The notes beneath the pieces were generated by a model. That model saw only the letters and a program-made list of their open reading frames with translations. It had not been told where the DNA came from and searched no databases. 64,000 nt of DNA, from the NCBI RefSeq assembly GCF_008084145.1, contig NZ_VSDO01000006.1:281190-345189 (forward strand). The letters run 5' to 3'. Both the position numbers and the translations under genes were made by a program. This document shows, piece by piece, positions 17,305 through 25,801 of this stretch; the first letter of the stretch is position 1, and every line of letters starts with the position of its first letter. Source of the DNA: Paenibacillus faecis (GTDB taxonomy: Bacteria > Bacillota > Bacilli > Paenibacillales > Paenibacillaceae).

Positions 17305-17410
17305 CTTGAACACCCTATAACCGACCCCATCAGTTGGTTTCTGGCTATAAGCATCACTATACCACCCGCATAGCAGGTGGTTTCGCACGCTTCGCCAGTC
17401 CAACTGGCTA
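17305..17410. repeat. Composite repeat with IS-like hairpins
   Basis: The block 17305-17340 (CTTGAACAC... CCCATCAGTTGG) recurs at 27840-27880. It is followed here by CCACC-N9-GGTGG (about 17373-17391) and GCCAGT-cca-ACTGGC, again like an IS200/IS605 end. With the hairpins at 16845 it may mark the two ends of a decayed element enclosing the CTGCA array. Confidence 0.45.
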
Positions 17411-17424
17411 AAGCCGTAACAAAA

Positions 17425-17448
17425 AAAGGGCTTAAAAATAAGCCCTTT
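17425..17448 (-). terminator. Terminator of SDR gene
   Basis: AAAGGGCTTA / TAAGCCCTTT with a 4-nt loop, followed on the minus strand by T7. It begins 25 bp past the SDR stop. Confidence 0.85.
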
Positions 17449-17473
17449 CTTCCCGACAACTTGCCCTTCCAGT

Positions 17474-18211
17474 TTAGTTAAATCCGCCGTTAACCCTGAT
17501 CGTCTGCCCGGTAATCCAGCGGGCGTTGCCGCTGACGAGCATTTCGACCGCATTCGCGATGTCCTGCGGTTCGCCAAGCCGTCCGAAGGCGTTCATTCGG
17601 CGGTACGAATCGATCAGTTCCTCCGATTTGCCGTTCAGGAACAACTCGGTGGCCACTTGACCGGGAGCAAGGCAATTTATGATGATATCTTTGGGACCGA
17701 ACTCTTTGGCCAACTGGCGGGTTAACTGTTCGACGGCCCCTTTCGTTGCCGCGTATACGCTGTACTCCGGGAGCATCGCTCCCGACACGGAAGTTGAGAA
17801 ATTAATGATCGAGCCGCCTCTCGCCATATGTTTCATGGCTTGTTGGCAAGCGAAATACGTTCCTTTTACATTAACCGAAAAGTGCTGGTCAAACATCTCT
17901 TCCGTGACGTCCTCAATCGATCTGCGCTCCATGATGCCAGCGTTATTGATCAGAATATCCACACGGCCGAAACGCTCGAGTGTCCTCGTAAACAAATCCT
18001 CCACTTCCATCACCTTGCTCACATCGGCGCGTACAGCCAAGGCTTCTCCACCGGCTTGCACAATCGTATCCACCACCTCGTTCGCTTGAGCCGGGCTGGA
18101 GGAATAATGGACAATCACTTTTGCCCCGGCTTGGGCCAATTGGATGGCCACCTGGCACCCAATGCCCCTAGAGGCCCCTGTGACGATTGCAACTTTTTCA
18201 TTCAAACTCAT
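17474..18211 (-). CDS. Short-chain dehydrogenase/reductase
   Basis: A 245-residue classical SDR with TGASRGIG, NNAG, catalytic Ser in INFSTSVSG and YAATK, and the FabG-like tail NARWITGQTIRVNGGF. The ATG at 18211 has AGGAG at 8 nt and yields the canonical N terminus MSLNEKVAIVTG. The gene is divergent from an AraC-type regulator 180 bp away, a common arrangement for an inducible oxidoreductase. The 1-180 bp between them should hold both promoters. The substrate is unknown. Confidence 0.92.
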   Translation of the reverse strand: MSLNEKVAIVTGASRGIGCQVAIQLAQAGAKVIVHYSSSPAQANEVVDTIVQAGGEALAVRADVSKVMEVEDLFTRTLERFGRVDILINNAGIMERRSIEDVTEEMFDQHFSVNVKGTYFACQQAMKHMARGGSIINFSTSVSGAMLPEYSVYAATKGAVEQLTRQLAKEFGPKDIIINCLAPGQVATELFLNGKSEELIDSYRRMNAFGRLGEPQDIANAVEMLVSGNARWITGQTIRVNGGFN

Positions 18212-18391
18212 ATGGTTTGCTCCTTTATAATGAATTGGCCGATCCGATCCTAAAGTTCGACCTCGTAAGTTCATTATAAGAAGCTATGGCTTCAACCCGT
18301 TAGAACATTGCTGTCCAATCCTTGCCTAATTCTCTTCCGAGACGATAATATAATAATAAATGACATGTTTCCCGGAAAGGAGGTTGTCGAC

Positions 18392-19315
18392 ATGGTTGAA
18401 GTTATGCGCATGGAGCAAACGCTGCACCAAATGGCTTCCTTGATAAGTCGGCACGCTTCGTCGACCGGAACGCATCGCACTGCCGTCCCCTCATTGATGC
18501 TCATGCACGCCACGCAACCGTCGGATCAGCCGTTGGAATCGGTGTATAAACCGTCCATTTGCGTCGTGGCCCAAGGAGCGAAAACGGCCCTACTGGCCGA
18601 TGAGATTTACCGTTACGATGCTTCTTCCTATCTCGTTACGTCCGTTGAATTGCCGATTGTGGGCCGAATTGTCGAAGCATCCCCCGAAACCCCTTATTTA
18701 AGCCTCAAGCTCAGCTTTGATGTCGACGTTATTTTGGATATTGTGAAAAACATGAATCCACCGGTGTCCATTCCTGCGGCATCCCGCGGCATTACCGTGA
18801 ATCAACCCTCTCCCGGCCTGCTGGAAGCGCTTGTGCGTCTCTTGCAGTTATTGGATACGCCACAGGATATCCCTGTTCTAGCCCCGCTGATTACCCGTGA
18901 AATTCTGTATCGGGTGCTGCAAAGCGAGCAAGGCGCTCTCATCCAACAATTTGCGGTCATCGGCAGTCATGCGTATCATATCGCTCAAGCGATTCAAGTG
19001 ATTAATCGGGAATTCAACCGCCCGCTCATGATCGAGCAGCTGGCAAAGTCCGTCAACATGAGCCCCTCGGCGTTCCATAAACATTTTAAACGCGTCACGG
19101 CGATGAGTCCGTTGCAATATCAGAAAACGGTACGCCTGCAGGAAGCTCGGCGTCTCATGCTGACGGAAAACGTGCAAGCCTCCGACGCGGCTTTTCGTGT
19201 CGGCTACGAGAGTCCTTCCCAGTTCAGCCGGGAATACGCCCGAATGTACGGACGGCCGCCTATGCTGGATGTCCAGGAACTCCGCGGCTCGATCACGAAT
19301 TCCGGCATGTTTTAG
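18392..19315 (+). CDS. AraC-family regulator with AraC_N-type sensor domain
   Basis: A 307-residue regulator. Residues about 20-190 form the AraC_N cupin-like domain (SVYKPSICVVAQGAKTALL, then YLVTSVELPI), and the C-terminal 100 residues contain two HTH motifs (MIEQLAKSVNMSPSAFHKHFKRVTAMSPLQYQK then ASDAAFRVGYESPSQFSREY). AAGGAGG at 8 nt fixes the ATG at 18392. In this subfamily the divergent oxidoreductase is the usual target, here the SDR at 17474. The inducer is unknown. Confidence 0.92.
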   Translation: MVEVMRMEQTLHQMASLISRHASSTGTHRTAVPSLMLMHATQPSDQPLESVYKPSICVVAQGAKTALLADEIYRYDASSYLVTSVELPIVGRIVEASPETPYLSLKLSFDVDVILDIVKNMNPPVSIPAASRGITVNQPSPGLLEALVRLLQLLDTPQDIPVLAPLITREILYRVLQSEQGALIQQFAVIGSHAYHIAQAIQVINREFNRPLMIEQLAKSVNMSPSAFHKHFKRVTAMSPLQYQKTVRLQEARRLMLTENVQASDAAFRVGYESPSQFSREYARMYGRPPMLDVQELRGSITNSGMF

Positions 19316-19333
19316 CCGATATTTTTACTTTGT

Positions 19334-19445
19334 CTATGGTTTTTCGGCCCATTCGTCCACAATCTTAAAGCTCTTCGCCGACGACAGACAGTTCATGCAC
19401 TTGATGGTTATCGTCGCGAAGCTCGTAAACAAACCAAAATTTTCC
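19334..19445 (-). pseudogene. Remnant C-terminal coding fragment, frameshifted
   Basis: On the minus strand the segment reads GKFWFVYELRDDNHQVHELS-VVGEEL then a stop; skipping one T in the TTT run at the break gives a continuation KIVDEWAEKP and a stop. The composition is protein-like and quite unlike its surroundings. I do not recognise the family, and there is no start. It lies just past the GNAT stop, so it may be a decayed neighbour. The call rests only on reading-frame character. Confidence 0.35.
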
Positions 19446-19458
19446 GGTACCGGTTTGT

Positions 19459-20385
19459 CTAGCTCAGAGTCTTTTCGTAGATGCTGATTTCATGTTCCGG
19501 TTTCATGCCGGCCTTTTCATAGAGACGATAGGCTCCCGAAGGATTGGCGGCATCCACGCCTAGCGAGACAAGCGGCTGGCCCGCGCGGTAGGAGGCCGCA
19601 AACACGGTGTGCAGCAGCGCGAGCGCAAGACCGCGGCCGCGGAACGGGCGGCGAACGCCGATCTTCTCAATGAATAACAAGTCATCGCGCATACGGGCGA
19701 GCGCAAATCCCGCTACGCTTCCCTCCGAATCCCGAGCGATCATCCACCACTGTTCGTTGAAGGTCGGCAGCTGTGTCTTCTCCACCCATTTCTCAAAAGA
19801 CGGTTCCGCAAAGTCCCAATGATCCGCGAAAGATTCGATATAAGCTTCGTAGACCGCTCGTTCGTCGGCCCCCTTCACGTATGGCCCGACGGTGAATCCG
19901 TCCGGGAAGTTCGCCGGCGCCGGTTCGGCGTCAAGCCGGATCCCCATCCGTTTAAAGTACCGTACCGGTGCGAACCCCCTGCTCTCAAATAACCGGACGG
20001 CATCCCCGCATAGCGTGGGAATCATGCTTTGCAGACGCTTGGGAACCCCGGATTCCCTCCGTAGTTCGGCAGCATGCGATTCAAGCGCCTCCACAAGCAT
20101 CGAACCGATTCCGCGGCCGCGTACGGAGGGCCTCACGCAGCCGTAGCTGAACAGCTTCTCTTCGCTGTCTTCCTCGAGAAAAGCGTATCCGGTCAGCTTG
20201 GATTCCGTATCCTCGACAACCCAAACCTGCTTGTCGAGATCAAATCCGGACCACATGTCCAAAACATCGGCAAGTACGATGTCGGGGGCCCCCAGGTCTT
20301 CGGTATCGCAGGCGGCCACCAGATCGCAAACGGCCTGGGCGTCATCCATGGTAGGACGACGCAGGCGATAGGTCGTTTTTTTCAT
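19459..20385 (-). CDS. Tandem-domain GNAT acetyltransferase
   Basis: A 308-residue protein with two GNAT folds. The first (about 5-150) has the acetyl-CoA loop VRPSVRGRGIGSMLV; the second (about 160-308) has VRRPFRGRGLALALL. Duplicate GNAT proteins of this size are common in Firmicutes, usually with one catalytic and one structural domain. The first loop fits the RxxGxG/A consensus best. AGGAG is 9 nt before the ATG. It is monocistronic, divergent from the secreted protein at 20636. Substrate unknown (amine, peptide or antibiotic are all possible). Confidence 0.9.
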   Translation of the reverse strand: MKKTTYRLRRPTMDDAQAVCDLVAACDTEDLGAPDIVLADVLDMWSGFDLDKQVWVVEDTESKLTGYAFLEEDSEEKLFSYGCVRPSVRGRGIGSMLVEALESHAAELRRESGVPKRLQSMIPTLCGDAVRLFESRGFAPVRYFKRMGIRLDAEPAPANFPDGFTVGPYVKGADERAVYEAYIESFADHWDFAEPSFEKWVEKTQLPTFNEQWWMIARDSEGSVAGFALARMRDDLLFIEKIGVRRPFRGRGLALALLHTVFAASYRAGQPLVSLGVDAANPSGAYRLYEKAGMKPEHEISIYEKTLS

Positions 20386-20635
20386 TATAGAAATCTCCTT
20401 AAATTTATTTTAGACAGTTTAACATAAAAGCCACTTTTTTCCTATTCCCAAATCGCCGATCCCCACTCTTCCGTCCCCCTCCCTTTGATGCATTGAAACT
20501 CGATTTCTACCACTTAATAACCATTTCATAGCATGATAGAATTAGGGAGTTTAGCGGGTGTTTTCTCCCTCCGCCTTCCTGGATAATAGAAGGGTAAGTT
20601 CCTTGACAACCCCATTTGAGAGAGGAGAAATGCGA

Positions 20636-22528
20636 ATGTCGTCATTGACGAAAAGATTTGCGGCAGTAATGCTATGCTCCGCTCTGTCTTGGACCGGTTG
20701 GGCCGGGTCAAGCAGCGCGGCCGCATCTCCCGATCAGCCGCTCACACCGAAAGTAGAATGGAGTTCGACGTATGGCCATAGCTTCGCACGATCCACAGGC
20801 AATGCGGTCGCGGCAACTTCGGACGGAGGTTACGTCGCCGTTGGGGATATCGACGAAGTTAGGTCCTCCGACTCCGAAGCCGTACAAAAAGGATATGTTG
20901 TAAAAGTGGATGAAAATGGCAACCAGCAGTGGGAGCAAACCGTGTGGATTGACGAAGAGGATTCGTATGTATATGACTTCTCGCTGAAAGAAGTGATCCC
21001 TACGCAAGACGGCGGTTACTTCGTCGGCGGATCAGCGACGGACCGCAGTTCCCGGCCGCACAATGTTCCGGTTTTGGCAAAGTTGGACGATCAAGGGAAC
21101 CTCGAATGGGTAAATCACTATCGAGTCTCCGGATATGTGGATAGCGTCGTGGAAACCCCGGATCACGGGTTTGTTGTTACCGGCTATAATATCAACCCAT
21201 CGGCAGCGGCGTGGGCCTATTTAATGAAAGTCGATGAACATGGGAATGAAGTTTGGATAAAACAACACCATTTCTCCGACGTGGAGTACCCGATGGGCGA
21301 TTTTCAATACTTTAATGATCTGTTGATCACACCTGACGGAGGAATTCTTGCGGTCGGGCAAATGGAGGAGTTTATCTCCGAACAACACCCCGACGCTTCC
21401 CTCATTGTGAAGCTTGACAGCGAGGGCGAGATTGAATGGACCCGCAAGCAGACCTTGCCGGGGAGCGGCATTTCGGCCAATGCCGTCCAATTGGCGCCGG
21501 ACGGGACTTATCTCGTGGGAGGGTCGAAGCGGCTAGACGATAAAATGACCGTGTTCGTTCTTAATATAGCAACCAATGGTGAAGTTCTTTGGGAGAAGTC
21601 TTTTACTGTTGATGAGGGAAGCTTTGCTCTGGGAGAACTCGCCTCCACCTCCGACGGGTTCGCGTTATTGGGTCAATATACTACAGGGAATTACCCGAAT
21701 TACCACCGTCAATTTCAAGTCTATCAATTGGATGCGGCTGGAGAATTCACAGGAAGTTTGCGATTAGAGGTACCGGGACTTCTCGGCTCGGGTACAGGAA
21801 CGATGACCGATGACGGCGGTTTTATGCTCTCGGGCAAAGTTACCGAAAACAATAAACAACGGATGCTGCTGGTTAAATTATCGGGTCAAACGGAGGAGCC
21901 GTCTGCGGAAGTAAAAGAAATCCGGTTTGCGAATCCGGAACTGACTCTGCAAATCGGCGAACGTAAGCCGAGTGTCGTACAGGCCGTATATGCCGACGGA
22001 AACGCTGCGGATATCACCGGTACGGCCACCCTTACTTCGCTCAACCCGGAAATTGCCTCCGTCGACCCCGATGGCTTCGTTACCGGTCTATCGGTCGGGA
22101 CCACGGAAATTGTAGCCGAATTCGGCGGTTACACAACAACGCTGCCGGTGACCGTCTCCGAGACCCCGGGTCAAACCGCCGGGCGTTTCTATCTGGATTC
22201 GGAGGATTATTCTCTGGAGATCGACAGTGAATTGGACGTCCTTGCTTTATTTACCGATGATACGGGCCATACGTCCATCGTGAACGGTGAAACCCGGTTT
22301 ACGATCGGCAATCCCGATATCGCTCAAGTTGACGAGCGCGGATATCTCATCGGCATCAAGCCGGGGCTGACTTCCGTGACGGCCACTTACGGGGAGCATA
22401 CCTTCACCGCAAGCGTGCTGGTTGTCAAACCTTACATTCCGCCGGGACAGCTTGACCAGCAGCCGGAACAACCCCCGGTGACGGAAAGCGATATAGAAAG
22501 CGAAGCGCCTGAATTGCCGGGCCAATAG
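20636..22528 (+). CDS. Secreted propeller-like protein with two BIG2-type domains
   Basis: A 630-residue exported protein. The signal peptide is residues 1 to about 27 (MSSLTKRFAAVMLCSALSW, cleavage near SSAAA). Residues about 35-420 contain repeats of the kind DGGYVAVGD/KVDENGNQQWE, suggestive of a beta-propeller of delta-60/PQQ-like blades. Two bacterial Ig-like (BIG2) domains follow (about 430-515 and 520-605), and a Pro/Glu-rich tail ends the chain. AGGAG is 8 nt before the ATG at 20636. There is no SLH or LPXTG, so anchoring is unclear. A terminator follows at 22553. It is probably an envelope or matrix protein. Confidence 0.85.
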   Translation: MSSLTKRFAAVMLCSALSWTGWAGSSSAAASPDQPLTPKVEWSSTYGHSFARSTGNAVAATSDGGYVAVGDIDEVRSSDSEAVQKGYVVKVDENGNQQWEQTVWIDEEDSYVYDFSLKEVIPTQDGGYFVGGSATDRSSRPHNVPVLAKLDDQGNLEWVNHYRVSGYVDSVVETPDHGFVVTGYNINPSAAAWAYLMKVDEHGNEVWIKQHHFSDVEYPMGDFQYFNDLLITPDGGILAVGQMEEFISEQHPDASLIVKLDSEGEIEWTRKQTLPGSGISANAVQLAPDGTYLVGGSKRLDDKMTVFVLNIATNGEVLWEKSFTVDEGSFALGELASTSDGFALLGQYTTGNYPNYHRQFQVYQLDAAGEFTGSLRLEVPGLLGSGTGTMTDDGGFMLSGKVTENNKQRMLLVKLSGQTEEPSAEVKEIRFANPELTLQIGERKPSVVQAVYADGNAADITGTATLTSLNPEIASVDPDGFVTGLSVGTTEIVAEFGGYTTTLPVTVSETPGQTAGRFYLDSEDYSLEIDSELDVLALFTDDTGHTSIVNGETRFTIGNPDIAQVDERGYLIGIKPGLTSVTATYGEHTFTASVLVVKPYIPPGQLDQQPEQPPVTESDIESEAPELPGQ

Positions 22529-22552
22529 TAGCATCATCGGATTAAAGCCAAA

Positions 22553-22580
22553 AAGCCGCCTTCATTGGCGGCTTATCTTT
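22553..22580 (+). terminator. Terminator after secreted protein
   Basis: AAGCCGCC-N6-GGCGGCTT followed by ATCTTTTTT. Confidence 0.85.
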
Positions 22581-22590
22581 TTTCAAATGT

Positions 22591-23187
22591 CTAAAATCTG
22601 CTGTCGGTGTCCGGCTTGGTCATGCTGAGATATTTGAAGCAGGCCCGGCACCCCGTTCCCATCGGGGACTGGGCTACGACCCCCGCCTTAAACCCGCCCG
22701 GGGCTTTCATCCCGAAGTAACGGATGAGTTTCCAGTCTTCCCCATTCGCCGAATAGAAAAAGGAAACCGTATTCTCCCTTTTCGTGATTCTTAATAAGGG
22801 GTTCTCTACCGTCACCCGTTCCGAATTGCAATCATCGGAGCATCCGTTTTGGGTTACGACGGAAACGATGGTGGCATGTTCACCGTTGAATTCGTAACAA
22901 AGCTTGGCCCAATTGTCCTCGTCGACCATTAACATCAGACATCCCGAATCATAAATATGATGCATCTCCACCTGCAGTTGTGTCGTAAGCTGAAAGGACG
23001 TTTCGGCCGGTACATGCAAAAACGGAGCTGAATGAACCACGTGTTTTCCCGCGGGATCCTTGAAAAAATCGGCTTTGGCCGGTGCATGAACACACAACCC
23101 GCCATCTGCGGTATACTCCCAACTTGTCGGTTCGTTCATCCATGTTAAACGGTCCCTCTCCCCAACCCGGAACAAATTATGACTCAT
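22591..23187 (-). CDS. DUF1349 concanavalin-like protein
   Basis: A 198-residue cytosolic protein of the DUF1349 family (concanavalin-A-like beta sandwich related to yeast Ree1). Characteristic stretches are WTADGGLCVHAPAKADFFKD-like, SGCLMLMVDEDNWAKLCYEF and the closing GFKAGVVAQSPMGTGC. The start is set at 23187, where GGAGG is 6 nt upstream; an earlier ATG overlaps that site. It converges on the secreted protein and lies just upstream of nothing obviously related. Family members are thought to bind carbohydrate, but no activity is established. Confidence 0.82.
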   Translation of the reverse strand: MSHNLFRVGERDRLTWMNEPTSWEYTADGGLCVHAPAKADFFKDPAGKHVVHSAPFLHVPAETSFQLTTQLQVEMHHIYDSGCLMLMVDEDNWAKLCYEFNGEHATIVSVVTQNGCSDDCNSERVTVENPLLRITKRENTVSFFYSANGEDWKLIRYFGMKAPGGFKAGVVAQSPMGTGCRACFKYLSMTKPDTDSRF

Positions 23188-23323
23188 GTTCATCCTCCAG
23201 AAAAAGAATAGGCATATTTTCGAATGATGAAATATCCCTCTTCCAAGTATACTAGGAACGCATTCCGTTCTTATATATAACATTCCCGCTGTCGGATGTA
23301 ATAATATGGAACTGCGATACGAC

Positions 23324-24082
23324 CTACTCCAGCGAACGTTTCCCTTCCCAGCGGTAAAGCCAAACGCCAAACAAAATCGCGATGATGGCTGTCCCGGCGA
23401 TGATGTGGATGACCCCTCTGTTCAACAGCATTTCCGGGGGAATCTCTTGAAGCCGGGCATAAGGATATTGCGCCCAAATCGTGATCCATCGAGCTGACCA
23501 GGCGCAAGGTACATAAATCCAATTGAAATCGCCCAACCCCGTCAGGAGCAGGGCCGCCACCAGACTTTCCACGATCCCCAGCCCCATGGATGCCCCGCGC
23601 CCATAGCGAAGGCTAATTATTAAATGAAGAATGTACAGGAAAATACTGCCTATAAAAAGAATCCCACCCGCGCAAACATAGAATGTCAAATCATATAAGG
23701 TTGAACCGAGGATATAGATGTAGCCGAAACCGAAACCGACGGCAGCGAGCATTACACTTGCGAGCCCCAACAGAAGAAGCAGACTGATCTTGCTAACGAA
23801 CGGCAGCGGTTTGACGGGCGAGGTCAGGAGCATCTGAAAATTCCCCGCATTCGCCTCCTGGTCGGCGGCAAAGGCACACACGATCCCGATCATCGTGGGA
23901 AGCGAAATGGCTACGACCTGTAGGTAGGCTTCAACCTTGGATTGTGAAGCCCAGGGACTGAACGCATAATAGGACAGAAACACGGCGATTCCAACCAGAG
24001 GCATGACCAGATGTATCCACAATAAGGGCTGCCTGCGCAGTTTGATCAGGTCGGAACGCAGATAACGCAAATATAATCTCAT
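23324..24082 (-). CDS. Lantibiotic immunity ABC transporter permease, LanG/MutG-like
   Basis: A 252-residue ABC-2-type permease with six hydrophobic helices (starts MRLYLRYLRSDLIKLRRQP, then LLWIHLVMPLVGIAVFLSYY). It has the N-terminal cytoplasmic amphipathic segment and the ATLLTSPV/FQMLLTSPVKPLPFVSK region typical of LanG. It begins 1 bp after the other permease. With the ATPase at 24828 it should form a LanFEG complex that expels lantibiotics from the membrane. The family level (ABC-2 permease) is certain; the LanG assignment rests on size, tandem layout and the ATPase. Confidence 0.85.
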   Translation of the reverse strand: MRLYLRYLRSDLIKLRRQPLLWIHLVMPLVGIAVFLSYYAFSPWASQSKVEAYLQVVAISLPTMIGIVCAFAADQEANAGNFQMLLTSPVKPLPFVSKISLLLLLGLASVMLAAVGFGFGYIYILGSTLYDLTFYVCAGGILFIGSIFLYILHLIISLRYGRGASMGLGIVESLVAALLLTGLGDFNWIYVPCAWSARWITIWAQYPYARLQEIPPEMLLNRGVIHIIAGTAIIAILFGVWLYRWEGKRSLE

Positions 24083-24083
24083 G

Positions 24084-24824
24084 TTACCTCGTCTCCTTGG
24101 CGTCGAAAGCCTTTGCCGTAATAAAGGACAGCAGAACAAACAACCCCACCGAGATTAGCAATCCGGGCAAAATGACGCTGCCGTCCATCAGCGGATCCCC
24201 CTCCGGAACCGGCAAGCCGTTAGGCAATACCTGGATGATCGGGCACATCAGCCTGGCGGGAATCGTAAAAGGAACCAGCCACCACATATCGGAAGTCGCC
24301 AACATAATTCCCAATCCCACATTACCGACCATGCTGAGGATGAACGTGACGAATACGCCGATCCGGTCAACAAGATAAAGCCAAAGCGGAATCTGCCAAA
24401 GAAACGTGACGAAAATGACGAGACAGGCGATCAAGCTGGTGATTGCCGACAGCGTCCCGGGAAATACCATGCTCCCCGCCGTAAGAATCAACCAAAGGAA
24501 CAGTGAAGACATCAGAAACAGCCTGGAGACCTCCACGATTTTTCCCAACCAGGTTAAAGAAGGTGACAACGGCAGGGCTAGAATCGAACGATATCGCAGT
24601 TTCCGGGCATCCTTTTGCAGCACGCCGATACACAGGAGAGCCAAAGTTCCCGGCAGCATCATGGCGTACCACCAATTGAAGCTTCCGCTTTGAAAGAAAT
24701 GCCCCCCCATCAGTACGACGCATAACATCAGGGTAACCAACGGTGCGATGTAGACCAGTTTCCGAGTAAACGTTCGTTTGACCTTTAAATGCTCGGCCCG
24801 AACAACAGCTGTAAAATGATGCAT
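24084..24824 (-). CDS. Lantibiotic immunity ABC transporter permease, LanE/MutE-like
   Basis: A 246-residue permease with six helices, opening with AVVRAEHLKVKRTFTRKLVYIAPLVT, a LanE-like start. It contains the NWWYAMMLPGTLALLCIGVLQKDARKLRYR segment that matches the MutE/EpiE pattern. GAAGGGG lies 8 nt before the ATG. Its start is 3 bp after the ATPase stop, so the three genes form a compact operon. It partners the LanG-like permease as a heterodimer. Confidence 0.85.
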   Translation of the reverse strand: MHHFTAVVRAEHLKVKRTFTRKLVYIAPLVTLMLCVVLMGGHFFQSGSFNWWYAMMLPGTLALLCIGVLQKDARKLRYRSILALPLSPSLTWLGKIVEVSRLFLMSSLFLWLILTAGSMVFPGTLSAITSLIACLVIFVTFLWQIPLWLYLVDRIGVFVTFILSMVGNVGLGIMLATSDMWWLVPFTIPARLMCPIIQVLPNGLPVPEGDPLMDGSVILPGLLISVGLFVLLSFITAKAFDAKETR

Positions 24825-24827
24825 CCT

Positions 24828-25535
24828 TTACACCCCTTCCTTGCGGTGTTTTCTGGCAATCTCCATAAACAGATCCTCCAGATGCTGGCCGGGTACAACC
24901 GGTTCCTGATAGGCCAGTACGCCCCCCGCCATGATCGCGATATCGTCGGCAATCTGTTCTACTTCAGAGAGGATGTGACTTGAAAGAATGACCGTAATTC
25001 CGCGTTCGGGAAAAGAACGGATCAGCTCCCGCTGTTCCTGGATTCCTATGGGATCCAGCCCGTTCGTCGGTTCATCCAGGATGAGCAGCTTCGGATGGTT
25101 CAGCAAGGCGATCGCGATACCCAAGCGCTGCTTCATTCCCATGGAGAACTGGCCGGACCGTTTGCGTCCGGTGTTTGTCAAATCGACCATATCCAAGACC
25201 TCATCGATCCGGGAATCCGGAAGACCTAGGAGTGTGGTCCGTACCTTCAGATTCTCCCTCGCCGTCAAATTTTCATAAAGCGGAGGCGCCTCGATCAGCG
25301 CTCCAATCCGGTGCAGAACTTTGCGGTCCCAAGGTTTTCCCTCGAACAGAATTTCGCCCGATCCGGGTTTAAGCATTCCCGTCAACATTTTAAGCGTAGT
25401 CGACTTTCCCGCCCCATTCGGACCCAACAGGCCGTAAACGGTATTACGCCGAATCGTCAGGGATACGTTGTGAACCGCTCTTTGTCCTTTGAAGTTTTTA
25501 CATAATCGGTTGGTTTGTAAAATAATGTCATTCAT
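24828..25535 (-). CDS. Lantibiotic immunity ABC transporter ATPase, LanF-like
   Basis: A 235-residue ATPase: Walker A GPNGAGKST (38-46), signature SMGMKQ near 131, Walker B LLILDEP with Asp154-Glu155, and the SSH switch. The Q-loop position is Glu82 (GALIEAPPLYENLT) instead of Gln. This E-loop was described for LanF immunity ATPases such as NukF and separates them from ordinary ABC-2 transporters. Together with the two small permeases it supports a LanFEG self-protection or resistance transporter. No two-component system, LanI lipoprotein or lantibiotic biosynthesis genes adjoin it. Confidence 0.92.
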   Translation of the reverse strand: MNDIILQTNRLCKNFKGQRAVHNVSLTIRRNTVYGLLGPNGAGKSTTLKMLTGMLKPGSGEILFEGKPWDRKVLHRIGALIEAPPLYENLTARENLKVRTTLLGLPDSRIDEVLDMVDLTNTGRKRSGQFSMGMKQRLGIAIALLNHPKLLILDEPTNGLDPIGIQEQRELIRSFPERGITVILSSHILSEVEQIADDIAIMAGGVLAYQEPVVPGQHLEDLFMEIARKHRKEGV

Positions 25536-25634
25536 GCTTCTCCATCCTTTTCCTTTGTTCTCTGGAGACCAGCATATGACCTATTTCTAACAAATTTATA
25601 AAGCGGAATAAAAAAACGTGCATTTGAAAAAAAA

Positions 25635-25652
25635 GCCGCCAGACATGGCGGC
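25635..25652 (-). terminator. Terminator downstream of HxlR region
   Basis: GCCGCC-N6-GGCGGC with T8 on the minus strand, about 30 bp past the flavoprotein remnant and 150 bp past HxlR. Confidence 0.75.
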
Positions 25653-25682
25653 CTTTGCGGTATTGAACTTTGATAGGATCTC

Positions 25683-25781
25683 TCAAATGTTGGCGAGCAG
25701 GTCATTCAGCGTCTCAGCCATCGAAGGATGGGCAAAGATCGTATCGCGCAGACAGGTATAAGGCTGCTCCCGCCATGGCAT
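25683..25781 (-). pseudogene. C-terminal remnant of a disulfide-reductase-type flavoprotein
   Basis: The last about 33 codons read ...PYTCLRDTIFAHPSMAETLNDLL plus ANI and stop. This matches the conserved C terminus of class I pyridine-nucleotide-disulfide oxidoreductases (mercuric reductase/dihydrolipoamide dehydrogenase type), where the IFAHP(S/T)MAE segment carries the interface His. Nothing of the remaining 400-plus residues is present upstream, where the HxlR gene now lies 20 bp away. It is therefore a deletion relic. Confidence 0.75.
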
Positions 25782-25801
25782 GCCCCGCCTTTACTTCAAA
25801 A

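Noticed and set aside
23324..25535. Complete lantibiotic biosynthesis cluster
   Set aside because: No precursor peptide, dehydratase/cyclase or regulator genes were found on either side.
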